This document shows positions 13,088 to 24,960 of a stretch of DNA of 64,000 bases, in pieces. Under the pieces are notes generated by a model that saw nothing but the letters and a program-made list of their open reading frames with translations, ran no database searches and was not told where the DNA came from. The position numbers were made by a program, and so were the translations under genes. Position 1 is the stretch's first letter, and each line of letters starts with the position of its first letter. The DNA is from Pseudisothecium myosuroides (taxonomy: Eukaryota > Streptophyta > Bryopsida > Hypnales > Lembophyllaceae), in assembly GCA_951799445.1 (NCBI GenBank), contig OX637292.1, positions 16,309,296-16,373,295 on the forward strand, given 5' to 3'.

Positions 13088-13672
13088 GGTATATATACCT
13101 CGGGGGGGTCACTTAGAGTGTCCATTAGAAAACACGTGCGAACAAAACTTTGGACCCCCTATATTATATCCTAAAATTTAAATAAAATGAAATAAAAAAA
13201 ATATGACCAGATTTTCCTACTTCAAAAATTTATGTTTTGAATTATTGATATTTTTATTTGTTAATGATAATTAGTTACAAATTTTTGAAGTAATTAGATA
13301 CACTGTACAACTGAAAAATAACTTTCACACCCCTATATTATATCCTAAAAAATTGTCTAAAAAATGAACAAAAAATTCCTAAAAATAGCTCTCTATTGAT
13401 AGTTCATTTTGAGTTGAGTATTGATGCAATGGTCATCTAAATGTGATCTCTATAAATATTTGAGTTGAAAAACATGCCGTTTTAGGCCATTTTCAACCTC
13501 TTGTACAAATCATTTCAACTATTATTTTAGTTTGAAATTTTGGCAATAGAAACCTATAGTCATTATTAAGCAACCCTCAAAATTTTAAGTTGAAATTACA
13601 GTTCATTAGAAACCACTTGTTCGCACGTGGTTTGTAGTAAAATACTAGGTGCCCCCCCGAGATATATACGCC
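13088..13672. mobile_element. TIR element with G7/C7 ends (about 585 bp)
   Basis: The left end GGTATATATACCTCGGGGGG (13088 on), followed inside by CACGTGCGAAC, pairs with the right end GTTCGCACGTGG...TGCCCCCCCGAGATATATACGCC. The matching inner boxes 'gtgcgaac' and 'gttcgcac' lie about 50 bp from each end. The interior has the phrase 'ccctatattatatcctaaaa' twice. Similar end sequences at about 48311-48360 and 50300-50320 suggest older relatives. Non-coding. Confidence 0.65.
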
Positions 13673-14447
13673 TACACCCTGAACAATTTATAGACTACAT
13701 TTTCTAACTTTGAAATTCAAGTAGCACTTCTTGGTGCACAAAATGCTTAAACGGAAGTGTTTGTAACTTACGCACAATTGCAATGTGCCATTGGAAAGGT
13801 TAAAATGAATATTTGTAGGTCCAAAGTTGCCTCACATGACAAACAACTACTTTGATCTTTGAAAAGTTGTGAACATCTTTGGTCCTTTTGCTCGCTGTCT
13901 CTTCATTTGTCCAGCCTCACGGCTTGGCTGTTTTGTATTTTTTTTTAATGCAGTGGGTTTCCAATTGTTAAAAAAAAAAAAGAAAAAGGCTGTGAACATA
14001 AAAAAGGTCATTAAACATACACAATCATTACAACAACCGTATGTCTTGCAACACTCAAAATTAGTGGCAAAGACCAAATGCAACATACCATATCACCACG
14101 AAATCCACTTTCTATGGTTGTAAAGATGAACAATGTGCTGTAACCAGGTACAAAAACTGGCACTTTCCAAACTAAAAAAACCCAAATCAACTACAAACTG
14201 CTGCAAGAACCTCCTTTCACTTGCCCTTTGGGACTGCCTTTTCCACTACACCATTGGGGCACTTTCTGGAGAGAATTTGATTTGTCAAGCCCGCCCAAAA
14301 ATTGAAATTGTACATGTACCATTTGTTTCAAAAAAAATTAAAATTGTACGTGTACTGAGAGGATTGTCTGAAGTCCGTGCAAATATCTATTCCAGACAGA
14401 TCAGGGTTGACCATTTTGAAATCGTTTGCAAAATAGGGGTTGGCTTT

Positions 14448-14720
14448 AAGGTAGGTATCCTTAAACCGCCACTAATTGCTACTGTGCCTAATTACTACTA
14501 TTAGACTGTTTCAAATTCTTCTATATTCTTATTGGCAAGGGAAAGGAGGTTCCAACGCACCAAAGAACGCGACATTTGGATACTGTATGCAAAAGTTATG
14601 AAGGAACAAAGTTTGGTTCTAAAAGCGTTTCTTTCACAGAGGTACATAACTGATTTTGGAAATGTACACACACTGAAGATGGCGCTTTAAGGTCAGTGGC
14701 GCATTAAGGATACCTACCTT
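14448..14720 (+). mobile_element. MITE, AAGGTAGGTATCC ends (273 bp), copy 1
   Basis: Starts AAGGTAGGTATCCTTAAACC and ends GGATACCTACCTT. It is nearly identical, in inverted orientation, to 15746-16017. The short open frame that crosses it (14133-14504) is a by-product. Non-coding; superfamily not assigned. Confidence 0.85.
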
Positions 14721-14883
14721 ATGTCATTTAACTTAGTTTGGGCGGTGCAGAAACCAACTTCATTGAGAGCATCCCCACCCCCGGGATAGGGCATGGTTCG
14801 CCACATACATATGCGGATTTGCCCAACTGCGGACCCGCAAAAGACGGAAGGAGTTCAGTCACATCAAAATTCTCTCTGTAAAT

Positions 14884-15200
14884 AAGGTAGGAGGTCCATA
14901 AAGCGATCATCTAAGTGCTAAGCTGAATTTTGGGGAGGTAAAACATCTTCAAATATTTTTTTAGTAAATTTTCCTTGAAAGACAAGAGGGAATGGCATCT
15001 AACCCAAGTTGTTTCATATTTTTTGGAGCTTTGTGGAATTAGTTATGAAATTTTGAAGTTGAAATGTCATAGGGCTCTAAAAGCGACCACCTCCTAGAAT
15101 GTGCACTGTTTGTACATTTTGATACATTGAAGAAAGCAAAATGTACCTATGTGTCATGTTCAGTTCAAAATGCCCGATCACAGTTAGAGCCTCCTACCTT
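14884..15200. mobile_element. MITE-like element, AAGGTAGGAGG ends (317 bp)
   Basis: AAGGTAGGAGG at 14884-14894 is inverted as CCTCCTACCTT at 15190-15200. The sub-terminal bases (AAAGCGATC / GATCACAG) resemble those of 5213-5355. It lies between the two inverted AAGGTAGGTATCC copies. Confidence 0.55.
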
Positions 15201-15745
15201 AGTAGGACAATGTTCCCACCATGCTTGTTGATTGTTACTTGATCTTGTTGGTTTGTAGGCCGCAACACTTCATTTCTTGCATTTTTTAATTAGCAACTCC
15301 TTGCCAAAGTTGAGCTCACAACTTTTTCTCCAATTTCTTGAGCTCTATTTGGGGGGAATGTGTTGTGATGCTCTGAGTCATTGGAGTTGATGAAGTAGTT
15401 TACATCTATATAGACATGGATAAAACAAACTCCGTACAAAATATGCTTGAAAATACATGAATTCATCCAAAAGTGTGTACATTCATTTAGGAAGAGAGAA
15501 ATCATTTTAGGAGTTTTGTAATACTTCAATGATTTCATCCACTACAAAAGGAAGAAATCTGTCAACTAATTTTTTAATTTTTTAACTTTTATTTTTTTAA
15601 AATATTTTTATCACTAAGCTAATTGAATCCTTGGGGACACTTTACACTTAGAGGCTGGACCATTATGATAGCGCAAATTTGAACCTTTTGTCCAATCCTA
15701 AGTGAGGAATTGGGGCCTCTTACACAACAAATTGGTTTGGCCTCT

Positions 15746-16017
15746 AAGGTAGGTATCCCAAAACCTCCACTGAACTTAAAGCGCCATCTTCATTGTGTGT
15801 ACATCTCCAAAATCAGTTATGTACCTCTATGGAAGAAATGCTTTTAGAACCAAACTTTGTTCCTTCATAACTTTTGCATACAGTATCCAAATGTTGCGTT
15901 CTTTGGTGCGTTGGAACCTCCTTTCCCTTGCCAATAAGAATACAGAAGAATTTGAACAGTCTAATAGTAGTAATTAGGCACAGGAGCAATTTGTGACGGT
16001 TTAAGGATACCTACCTT
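15746..16017 (-). mobile_element. MITE, AAGGTAGGTATCC ends (272 bp), copy 2
   Basis: Inverted copy of 14448-14720 with the same termini and only scattered substitutions. The pair forms a 1.57-kb structure with long complementary arms and about 1 kb of loop. Confidence 0.85.
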
Positions 16018-16371
16018 CAGTAGGTTCTGAAACTGACTGTCCAACCAAGCCACACACTCCTTATCACGAAAAACCATGTGCTGGATTGTTTCCATTGTCT
16101 GCCTTGATCACACACAAACAAATATCCAAAGACTGTAGGCTTGTGAAATGGCAACCAGTCCCATTGATGCCAAGGATTTTAGACTGCATGTGCAAAGACT
16201 GACCAGGCAATTTTCCAGTGGCTGGCAGTCCGGCACCAAATGAATGCCCAGGGTTTTTAAGTATCATGGGGAAAAAGAAAAAGAAAGAGAAAAAGCCATG
16301 TGATGGTCCTGACGATCCAACCAATGTTTTTTTTTGGTTTTCGGACAAATGCTTATGTGGCCTTCTTTTAA

Positions 16372-16593
16372 CCCTTAAAGGACGAAGGGGTGACCCTCAA
16401 AACCATCCTTTTGCAATACCGTGTGGATCATTGGCTTAAAAAATTGTAAAAGCGCTCATTGGAAGTCAAGCTACTGTAGAAGATCTTCGCCTTTCACAAC
16501 AAAGTTCGAGGATGAATAGTTGCATTTCTGTCCTACACAATTTGATTCTTTGTCATCCATTGGCCATAGAATGGTTGCGTCGACGTTCAAGGG
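16372..16593. mobile_element. short TTAA-flanked CCC...GGG element (222 bp)
   Basis: TTAA (16368-16371) precedes CCCTTAAAGGACG. CGTTCAAGGG precedes TTAA (16594-16597). The ends are imperfect inverted repeats of each other and resemble those of the 930-bp family. The interior is unrelated to the larger copies. Confidence 0.55.
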
Positions 16594-16955
16594 TTAAGAA
16601 GATTGCGATTTTCCTGGCTCCTTCATTTTGGGGGTTTGAATTGAAGGAGGCCAAGTTTGAGTACGCAATTTTTGTATGTAATTTTTGTATGTGCTGGCTC
16701 TGCACGATGGATGAAGTGAGGTTTTAGAAACATTGTGGCAACAATGTGCATGCCATCATTGCAATTTGGCATTTTTTTTAACACATTTACCCTTTTTTTT
16801 CTATAGGCTTGAAGCTGACCATTTGTATTTGAGGAAATTGGGCATTTAATTGCCTAAAAAACGAAACTGGATCCATTTGAATACCACAATCTACTGGGGA
16901 ACTTGGAATCTTGGATCCAATATCATGCAAGTCTGAGAGGGGCAAGGACAAACAA

Positions 16956-17841
16956 CCCATGAGGACCAAAGCCTTCTATTTATTTTTTTCTTTCTAAAAC
17001 CTCTCAAACTTGCCATTTATAGTACAAAGAGCAAAATCTTTAAAAATGGTATTTTTTCATATCTAGCCATAGGATCTTTCAATAGACTAGCATGAGAATG
17101 TGTGATAGACTGCATAAATTGCAAGATAAATGTGTTTAAACTAAAGAAATCATGTTTTTTTGGCACTTTGGCAAACTAGTTTATGAGACTTTGGATCTTC
17201 TTAACTTAAAAATTTTGCTCTATATATTTTGAATTAATTTTTTTTTATCATGAAGAATTGAGTTGATAATATAAGAAAAATAAAAGTTTAAAAAATTACA
17301 TGGTTGTTATTCTTTAAAAAAATGTTAAATAGAAGAAGGTACTTGATAGAAGAAAAAACCTAATCATTAATAGCTCTAAGATGGAATTACTACACACTAA
17401 TCCCAATGGTGAGGTTGTTCCAACAATCAAAAAGTTGGGGGGATTTTGTTTTGACAAAATGTAGAAATTGAGCTCAAAAACGAATCCCGTGTACGTTATT
17501 TTTTCAGATACATGCTCTATAACTTTCACATTACAAATCCAAATGGAATCAATCAAAGCTTTCTATATAGACAAAATACAATCTATGAGAGTTTTAAGAA
17601 AAAAATGTACTACAAGTTCTTGTGAGATCTTTTTTCCTACCCGCACCAAGTTTAGTTTTGGGCTTATTGTCATATAATTTTTGTACTTGGGCATCAATTA
17701 AAATAAAAATTATATTTTTAGGAAGCTAACCAATTTATTTATTTTATGAAAAGGTTTCAAAAAGTTTCACCACAAATTGAACTCGTAGGAACTTGCACAA
17801 AATCCATTTTGTCCTCAGAGGGGACAATGGTCCTTTAGGGG
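16956..17841 (-). mobile_element. TTAA-type CCCC...GGGG element, copy D, inverted (886 bp)
   Basis: The right end AATGGTCCTTTAGGGG is followed by TTAA (17842-17845) and corresponds to the left end of copy A. The other end is degenerate (CCCATGAGGACCAAAGCC), and its TTAA is lost (ACAA). The interior matches copies A-C in reverse over most of its length. Confidence 0.75.
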
Positions 17842-17845
17842 TTAA

Positions 17846-18865
17846 AAAAAAGATTTTACATTGTTGGCTAATTTTTCATTCACTTTGATGTTGATTTATC
17901 CTATTAGTGTATGTAATATTAATTTACCAAAGTCACAATACTTAAGACTAATGCAAGTTAAAAGTTCTTGTAGTAATCCACATTGATATAATAGAATTGG
18001 CAATATCGACATCATGCACTAGATGTCTTTGAGATTGTCTAAGCTTTGAATCCGCATTGTACAAATCTTCAAAAGATAGAAATGCTTAGTGGCACTAATT
18101 TTGCGCCTTCCTTTACAAGAATGAAAAGCACTTTTGGAGTCAATAGTATTATCCACTCTAAGGATGTATTTTTTGATTATTGATCAAGAAAGTGTTTCTC
18201 TAGACTACCAAATTAATTTTTTTTTGCCTACATTTTTGACAATTCTTTCAGACTATATTGTTGAAAATGTTGCAAATAAACTCAATTAATAATACTTTTG
18301 TGTCAATTTTTTTGTTAAAAAGAGTGTAAAAAGATGACAAAAATATTATCTAAAATTTGGCAAAAAAGTATCGAGAAGAATATCAAAAAAATTGAAGTAC
18401 TACAAAATGAATTGATGAAATTCAAAATTATTTTGAAAAAAACAAATTTGAATTTTTTTGAGTTGATTGATCTATATTTGACCTTCAGCAAGTTGCTTAA
18501 ATCCTTAATCTGGTTCACCAAATCCTTAAAATCAATATATGAATTTGAAACCTTCACCTCCTGGTTGGTGATGGGAGTTCTTACCATCTTATTATGTGAA
18601 TACAAATTATGTTCATTTTATAACTTACATGAAATGGTTTGTCCATACATCACTTTATGAAGCCTTTGTGGAATTAGTTAAAAAAAAAATTAGAATGAAG
18701 GAAAAAAAACTTAACTAATCTTTTAATGACTTTTTTAAAATTCTTTATAAAAAATTTATATACCTTTTGAAATATGATTTAAAACATTTTCTCAATAATC
18801 TTTTCTAGATTCTTTTTGGCAATCTCTTTGATGCCAAGAAGAATTCTTTGACATGTTTTTTGACA
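17846..18865. other. intergenic, AT-rich
   Basis: No recognised gene. Overlapping plus and minus open frames at 18315-18660 are AT-driven, rich in Lys, Asn, Ile and Phe, without domain character. Confidence 0.4.
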
Positions 18866-18869
18866 TTAA

Positions 18870-19803
18870 CCCCTAAAGGACCGGCATGCGTTTTTTGGCC
18901 GTATAGAAATTTTGGGCAGGTACGTGTGACTAGACATTTTCATATTTTAAGCTGAAATTTTAATAGAAGGTGGGGACGAGGAATATCTTTCATATGCACC
19001 AAATTTCAGCACATTTGGAAATAGAAGTCAAAAGTTATAGCCAAATATGTTACTTTTTTTTGTAACTGGGCAGTCCGGGCAGCAGAAAAAATTTGGCAAA
19101 AATTTGATATTTTTATTTTAATATTTTTTTTCTCATAGATTATATTTTTGTCTATCTAGGGAGCTTTGATTCATTTCATTTGGATTTGTTATGAGAAAGT
19201 TATGGACATTCTTGTTTTTCGGGCAGTTAGAGCATCTTCTTGAAAAAATAACTTGTAGGATTCATTTCTGAATGCTCTTTTTGCAATTTTTCAAAAAAAA
19301 CAAATTCTCATGGTTTAGTTTATTTGCTAGAACAATCTCACCATTGGGATTATTGCGTTTTAATTCCGTCTAAAATATATGAATATTTTAGATTTTCCTT
19401 CTATCTCGTACCTACTTCTACTTAACAATTTTTTTAGGAATGATAATTAAGTTTTTTTGAATATTTTTTTTTTCCCCTAGACTCTCAACTCAATTCTCTA
19501 CTATAAATATTTGAAGCACAAAACTCTGTAATGCAAAAATTTTAAGTTAAAAATGTTCAAAGTCAAAAAATCCAGTCCCGCAATGTGCTGAAATACTTGT
19601 TTTTTCCACTTTAAAAGCAGATATCTTGCAATCTAAGCGGTCAAAAATTCTGAAATTTTTTCCACACATTCTCATACTAATTAGGTGTAAGATCCTATGG
19701 TTAGATGTGCAAAAAAAACATTTTTCAAATTTTTTTACTCCTTGCTATTGAAATGGCAGTTTTGAGTGTTTTTTGGCAAAAAAAAGGCCTGGGCCCTTAG
19801 GGG
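18870..19803 (+). mobile_element. TTAA-flanked CCCC...GGGG TIR element, copy C (934 bp)
   Basis: Starts CCCCTAAAGGACCGGCATGC after TTAA (18866-18869) and ends CCCTTAGGGG before TTAA (19804-19807). The interior from about 19070 on matches copies A and B. The first ~200 bp are different from A and B but match copy H (60870-61761), so two 5' types exist. Confidence 0.85.
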
Positions 19804-19807
19804 TTAA

Positions 19808-20845
19808 AATGTTGAAAAATAATTGGCAATGTATTTAACATTTTAGCAATCCTACAACAAGAAGGTGAACCAAGCAGAGGTCGTAGAATCAATGACCCAA
19901 TGCGGGATGCATTAGTCATCATTTTCAAGGACATAGAAGAAAAAATAGAGGAAGAAGTCCCTTCACTCCCTTGCAATACAACATGGTCAATGCCAGTGTA
20001 CTCTCTTCCTATGACCGTCACTAGTCCATTGTACACTCCAACAAGCTTGCAAATCAATTCAACAATATCCAATGCTTGAGCCTATAAACAATGGTTGTGT
20101 TAGGAAGGTGTTGATTTTCAGATGTCTCTAGATGATTCTCAGCTAGATGTAGACAAAGAACATGTGTTGTGCTATTGTCGAGTGCGGAATCTACTATTTG
20201 AGGATCAGTTGTTTTTTGAGAAGCATTTATGTGGAGTTATCTTACTATTGTCTGCCAACATTTTGACAACATCTCATGTTTTATATTAAATATGCAATGT
20301 CATGATCCCTGTCACGAATCTTGTTATTAAATCTGTGATATTTTCATCCTACAGAAATATCATCCAATTATTTCATTTAACATTCACGATGAAAGTTCTG
20401 TCCAGTGTTTACGATGAAAGCCTGGGTGAGCGTTCGTCCTTAATGTAAGTGCTATGATTCATTGCAATTTGAAGTTCCTAGATCTATAAGAAAGCGTAAT
20501 ATCTTCTTTAGTTTCCTTGAACTCAATTTGAATGCAATAGTACTTCCAAAGTTTGGATGAAACTTGTTAGGATGAATACGTGAGATCGGATGAGATCATG
20601 ATAGTGGCTTCAATGGGGGGTTTTTGAGAGAAATTTTGTTCAAAAGCAAAAAAAATTATAGGGAATATTTGACAAAATATTCTTGTTTTTTAGTGGATGA
20701 AATTTCTAATTAGCTACCAAATCTTAGGACGAGATTGCTCTATTTTGGATGAATGTACATTATTTTGGATGAATAAATGAAATTTCATCTACAAAATGCA
20801 AGCTTCATCCATTCCCATGGATGAAAATAGCTTCCTCCTTCTAGT
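19808..20845. other. intergenic, no gene recognised
   Basis: A minus-strand frame at 20072-19797 encodes no domain I know. The stretch 20690-20820 contains repeated 'ggatgaa' and a self-complementary 'gatgaaattt' motif. Confidence 0.35.
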
Positions 20846-21080
20846 CATTAGAAGAGCTTTGAGGGGTGTAGAAGACTGTGAGTTCCCAGGCCATTCCCAG
20901 CCTGAGAACTCTGCCACACGCACAATCTGACGTGGTCGAGAGAGTGCCACGTCAAATTTTTCAAATTTTTTTTTGATAATGAGGGTTTTGACAGCAGCCC
21001 GACATTCCTTTGCTGCACCGAGAACAGAATGGGGAATAGGCCTGAAACGGCCCTCCAATGCCCCCAAATCTCTTCTAATG
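20846..21080. mobile_element. MITE with CATTAGAAGAG ends, second copy (235 bp)
   Basis: Starts CATTAGAAGAGCTTTGAGGG and ends CCCCCAAATCTCTTCTAATG, matching the family at 9468-9706. It shares the internal GACGTGG...CCACGTC and GTTCCCAGG motifs. The minus-strand open frames here are artefacts of the element. Confidence 0.8.
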
Positions 21081-21394
21081 TGATTATCGCTTTATCCACT
21101 ACCTAAAATAAATGAAAAAACAACAACTGTGAGTGGCTCTTCACATCGTGCCCTGAATATTATAGAAAAGTTGAAATTGCAATATTCTGCATAATTGCTG
21201 ACTTGGAAGGGCATGGTTCTGAGCTGGTAACTCGGCCACGTGTCTTGTTGCACCACTGCGAAGCGCCCATCCGGCCCTGAACTCCACTTGCGCCGTCTCC
21301 AACATGTGGCCTTGATCTGTTTTCTCTCACCCTCCAACACTTGTCACGCAGGTGCACGCTAGTCAATAAGTGTTTGCGTGGAATTCAGACTTCT

Positions 21395-22050
21395 CATTTT
21401 TCCAAGTACTTTCAAAATGGGCCAAAACTGCCTAGAACTTGAGCAATATTTTTGTTCATTTTTTCTTGAGATCGGAAATAATGTAACTGTAGGATCTTGA
21501 AGTTCACATTGAGTGTGAGCACCTCAAAAAATTTCAAATTATTTGACCACATGGTTTAGGAGATATTAAGTTTAAAGGTTCATTAGGGACATTGGAAGTA
21601 CAGGGCATCGCATTTTGAAGGAGCATATCTTTGTGAGGATATTTTGAAATGATGCTTTTTTTATGCTCAGTGAAAGATAAGAGAGTTGAGAATGTGTATG
21701 TAAAGTTTCACAACATTCCAAGTATTTTTCAATTCATGGTAGAGCTTGCAATGCACGCCGGTCATTGAAACGAGAGTAGTAATTGTAAGAGAAAAAAGGA
21801 TGGGACACTTGTCTTCTCCTTGAACTCCTTGGATCTACCCTTTTTGAGGTGGATCTGACCTTTTTGAGGTGGGCAAGAATCACATTGGTTGACTTTAACT
21901 CGGAATTTGATGAAACTGTTGCCATTGGATTCATATCGCAATTTCTTTTTCGGAAATAATTTTTATTTGTTAAAAAACTCAAAATTTGAGAACGTTTAGC
22001 TCAAAAAAGATAGGCAATGACTTGGAAATGGTCACTTGGGTCCATAGGGG
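21395..22050 (+). repeat. dispersed repeat family 4, second copy, ending at TTAA
   Basis: Collinear with 3555-4640 (shortened internally). The right end is GGTCCATAGGGG directly followed by TTAA (22051-22054), giving a terminus like that of the 930-bp family. The left terminus is not recognisable. Confidence 0.65.
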
Positions 22051-22054
22051 TTAA

Positions 22055-22697
22055 CCTTCTAAAATGCCCGAGGCACCAAATTTTGGTGTCAACAATACTT
22101 TGAAGTTAAATAAAATATAATCAAGTTGTAGTTTTTAATAGTTTATATTTTTGAAAAATTCTTTTTGAAGTCTAGTTTCAGCATCAAAAATCCAATTTTG
22201 AAATTGATTGATTATGATTTTTCTTGTTCAAGATTTTGTGCAAGGATGTCCATTGCAATGTTGACTTTCCGTAGTGTTGAGGGCTCTTGGAAATGAGCCT
22301 CAAATACATTAGATCTTGGAGAAAAAATCATATTAGAAATTTATTTAAAAAAATTATAGAGTAGATTTTGAAAAGCCATAAATTGATTGAGGTTGTGCAT
22401 GTTAGGCCCTTTAACCTCATATTTTTTTGGTGACCAACTTTTTAGATTTGACTTATAAAAAGAGGAAGAACTTCAAATCACTTTTACAATTTTAACACTC
22501 TCATGATCAAACATTATAATCTTTCAATCTATAAGTGATATTATTGTGTTTTCTTTTGCTATGTGATTTCTAACATGTCTAGATTGAATTTGTACAATTA
22601 CAAATCATAAATTGATACAATTTATCAAAATGTTGACTTTTTGTTCAATTTATAGCAAATTTCTAGAAGCTCAAAAAAGGTTTTAGGCATTTAGGGG
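22055..22697. mobile_element. TTAA-flanked CC...GGGG TIR element, copy E (643 bp, different interior)
   Basis: TTAA (22051-22054), then CCTTCTAAAATGCC. GGCATTTAGGGG, then TTAA (22698-22701). The ends are imperfect inverted repeats. The interior does not match copies A-D, so this is a separate subfamily. It shares its left TTAA with the end of the family-4 repeat. Confidence 0.65.
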
Positions 22698-22701
22698 TTA
22701 A

Positions 22702-24090
22702 GCAATCCAAAAAATATATTTTAAGAGTATCTAGAATCCCCTTTTGACTACCAATAAGACCTCATAAAAATTCAATATTATAATAAAAACCGTGCTGAAT
22801 TGCTTATTTGTGCAAATTTAGGTATAATTATCTTACTTGCAAATTTGTACATTTGACAAGGATGTAAGGTTGAATGAAGGTATATGCACCTATAGTCTTC
22901 ACTACTTGTGACAATTGATTATGTTTATTATTATTAAACATTTAATATTTGATTGTATCTTGTTGGCAAGTAAATGAAGATTCAAACACACTTTAAAGTG
23001 CATTATATTTGGTCATTGTATGAAAAAATTATGAATTTTCAAAATTTTGTCTCCAAGTGTACTAGAAACCAAAACTAGAGTCTCATAGAGTCACATGTTT
23101 TGATTGTCTACATCTTGTCTAATCAGAAATGTAGATGTCACATTTTGGGGTATGTTGATTATGGGTGTATATACCTCATGTAAAATTGTTTATTGACCTT
23201 GATGTGCATTGATAAAGTCAAAATTATAATTAGTGGTTATTTTTCCTTGAAGACACATAGAAAATTTTAATGAAATTTTAAGAAAATAAAAATAAAAATT
23301 GTAAGATTTTCTTGTAATTTATGGTTTTTTTTTAAATTCTAAACTTGTAGATATCTGAAAATATCGTGGATCATCTTCAAAAAGACCAAAAGCTATTTAC
23401 AAAAAACTTTAATATATTACTATCGTGTTGCTCCTTGAATGATAGTTGCAGTTCAGATAATCAAGATTATTGTCACTACCAATCACAACCTAGAATCAAT
23501 GCTTACACTTAGTGTTTTCACCCTAATGCCAATGTTCGATGAATACGTCCACTAATGAGGGTTATGAAATCGCTTTAGATACACAATACAACATACATGA
23601 ATTCTTCTTCTTCTAAATGCAATGCAACCAATTGTAACCAAGGATTATCACACTTGTCTTTGATTCCGTTATTTGCGGATCTCATCAATTATTCAAGGCT
23701 CAGAGCCCATGGACCTAAACCAAAGTCAATGACAACCAAGGTATAATTATTTTTTGACTTGCTTCGTAAGCTTGTCTACAATGATAATCAAGATTGTTGC
23801 AACCACCAGTCAAAGTCCACTCTATTTTCTCACTCTAATGACATAATACTCAACTTGAATTATCATAACCTAACCCTTAAGTGCTCCAATGTCCATATTC
23901 TGGACGACGAACAGAGGGCTTGCAAGTGGTGTATAGTCTGACTAACTTCTCATTTATCCAATGTAATATTTGAATCTTGAAAAGACAACCTTTCTTAATG
24001 ATCAATTTCATGAAATTGCGGTAAACAATATTTTTTACAAAGATATAAACAAAAATGTGCAAAAATTCAAACAAGGATTGAGGCGTTAAG
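22702..24090. other. intergenic, AT-rich
   Basis: The first ~150 bp match 3405-3540 of repeat family 4. The rest holds no gene I can support. Confidence 0.4.
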
Positions 24091-24960
24091 GCCTTAAGGG
24101 GCTCATCGATGCAAACAGAATCCAAGTTTGATAACCCCCAAACCCCTATTGTGAAGTTCCCTCGCAGCGTTCCCCTGCAGCGTTCCTGTGGCAGCCGTTC
24201 ATCTCCACCCTCAGTCCCCAGTCCGCAGATCCAACGGCTCTCGCCTACAGTGGCTTGACCTAATTTCTTCGCTGACGGCAGTTGCAGTGAGAATCTCATT
24301 CAGCGAGGGCTACAAGAGGCGCCGTGATCCCTGTAAACATACCGTAGTAGGTGCATTGCCCATTGTTTTGTGTTACATTTCTGCATTTGGATCTCTCTTA
24401 ATTGTGCTGTTTCTGTCTTGCATTGTTCAGTGTTCAACTCAGAGTGTACGCCATTCGAGAAGAGGTCATCAATTAAAACAGATCTTTACGACTTGATCGA
24501 GTCTATGAGAGATTTGTGTCGGAAGATGACGATATCAAGCACCGGAGCTCTACTGCTTTGTCTTTGCTTATGCTTGCATTCCTGCTTAAGCTTTGTAGGC
24601 GAGCTCTACATTTTCATCGAGTCCATTAGACGAGGGATCGAAAGGTCATCGGTAGTGCATACCTTCAAGACTTGCTGTAGGAGAGAGTCGTGTCGGATCG
24701 GAAGCCTTGGGACTGTTTGCTGTATTGAGTCTTGAGCACTTGTGTGCGTGAGTTTCCGCTTTCTAGCCCTACGGTTTGTTGTGAAATGATAGAATAGTTA
24801 GTGAGACGTACATTACATTTCGGAAGATTTTTCATGTGCTTTGATTTCCGAACACTGCTTGTGTGAGCATTTTCCAGGTCGTACTCTTTGACGTTCTGTT
24901 CCGCTGTAATCATGGAACGTATTCACGACTAAATATTGTCCCGATGAGCTCTTGGGCCGT
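24091..24960. other. GC-richer island, possible 5' end of an unknown transcript
   Basis: The composition switches to gene-like GC content with CG dinucleotides, unlike its surroundings. Several overlapping frames (24188-24496 +, 24370-24735 +, 24299-23877 -) exist, but none has a domain or convincing start. The texture resembles the MSH5 upstream region at 29.2-30.2 kb. It may be a promoter/5' UTR, an untranslated RNA or a gene fragment. Confidence 0.25.

Noticed and set aside
13847..14123. Overlapping frames on both strands around a poly-A/T tract
   Set aside because: Homopolymer-driven, mutually antisense, no domain, no splice context.
14133..14504. 123-aa plus-strand frame
   Set aside because: Its 3' third lies inside the AAGGTAGG MITE, with no domain or conserved composition.
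18315..18660. 96-aa and 108-aa frames on opposite strands
   Set aside because: AT-rich chance frames full of Lys, Ile, Asn and Phe. Antisense pair.
24188..24735. Signal-peptide-like hydrophobic frames in the GC island
   Set aside because: Hydrophobic stretches only, no family recognised. Kept as an unassigned island instead of a gene.
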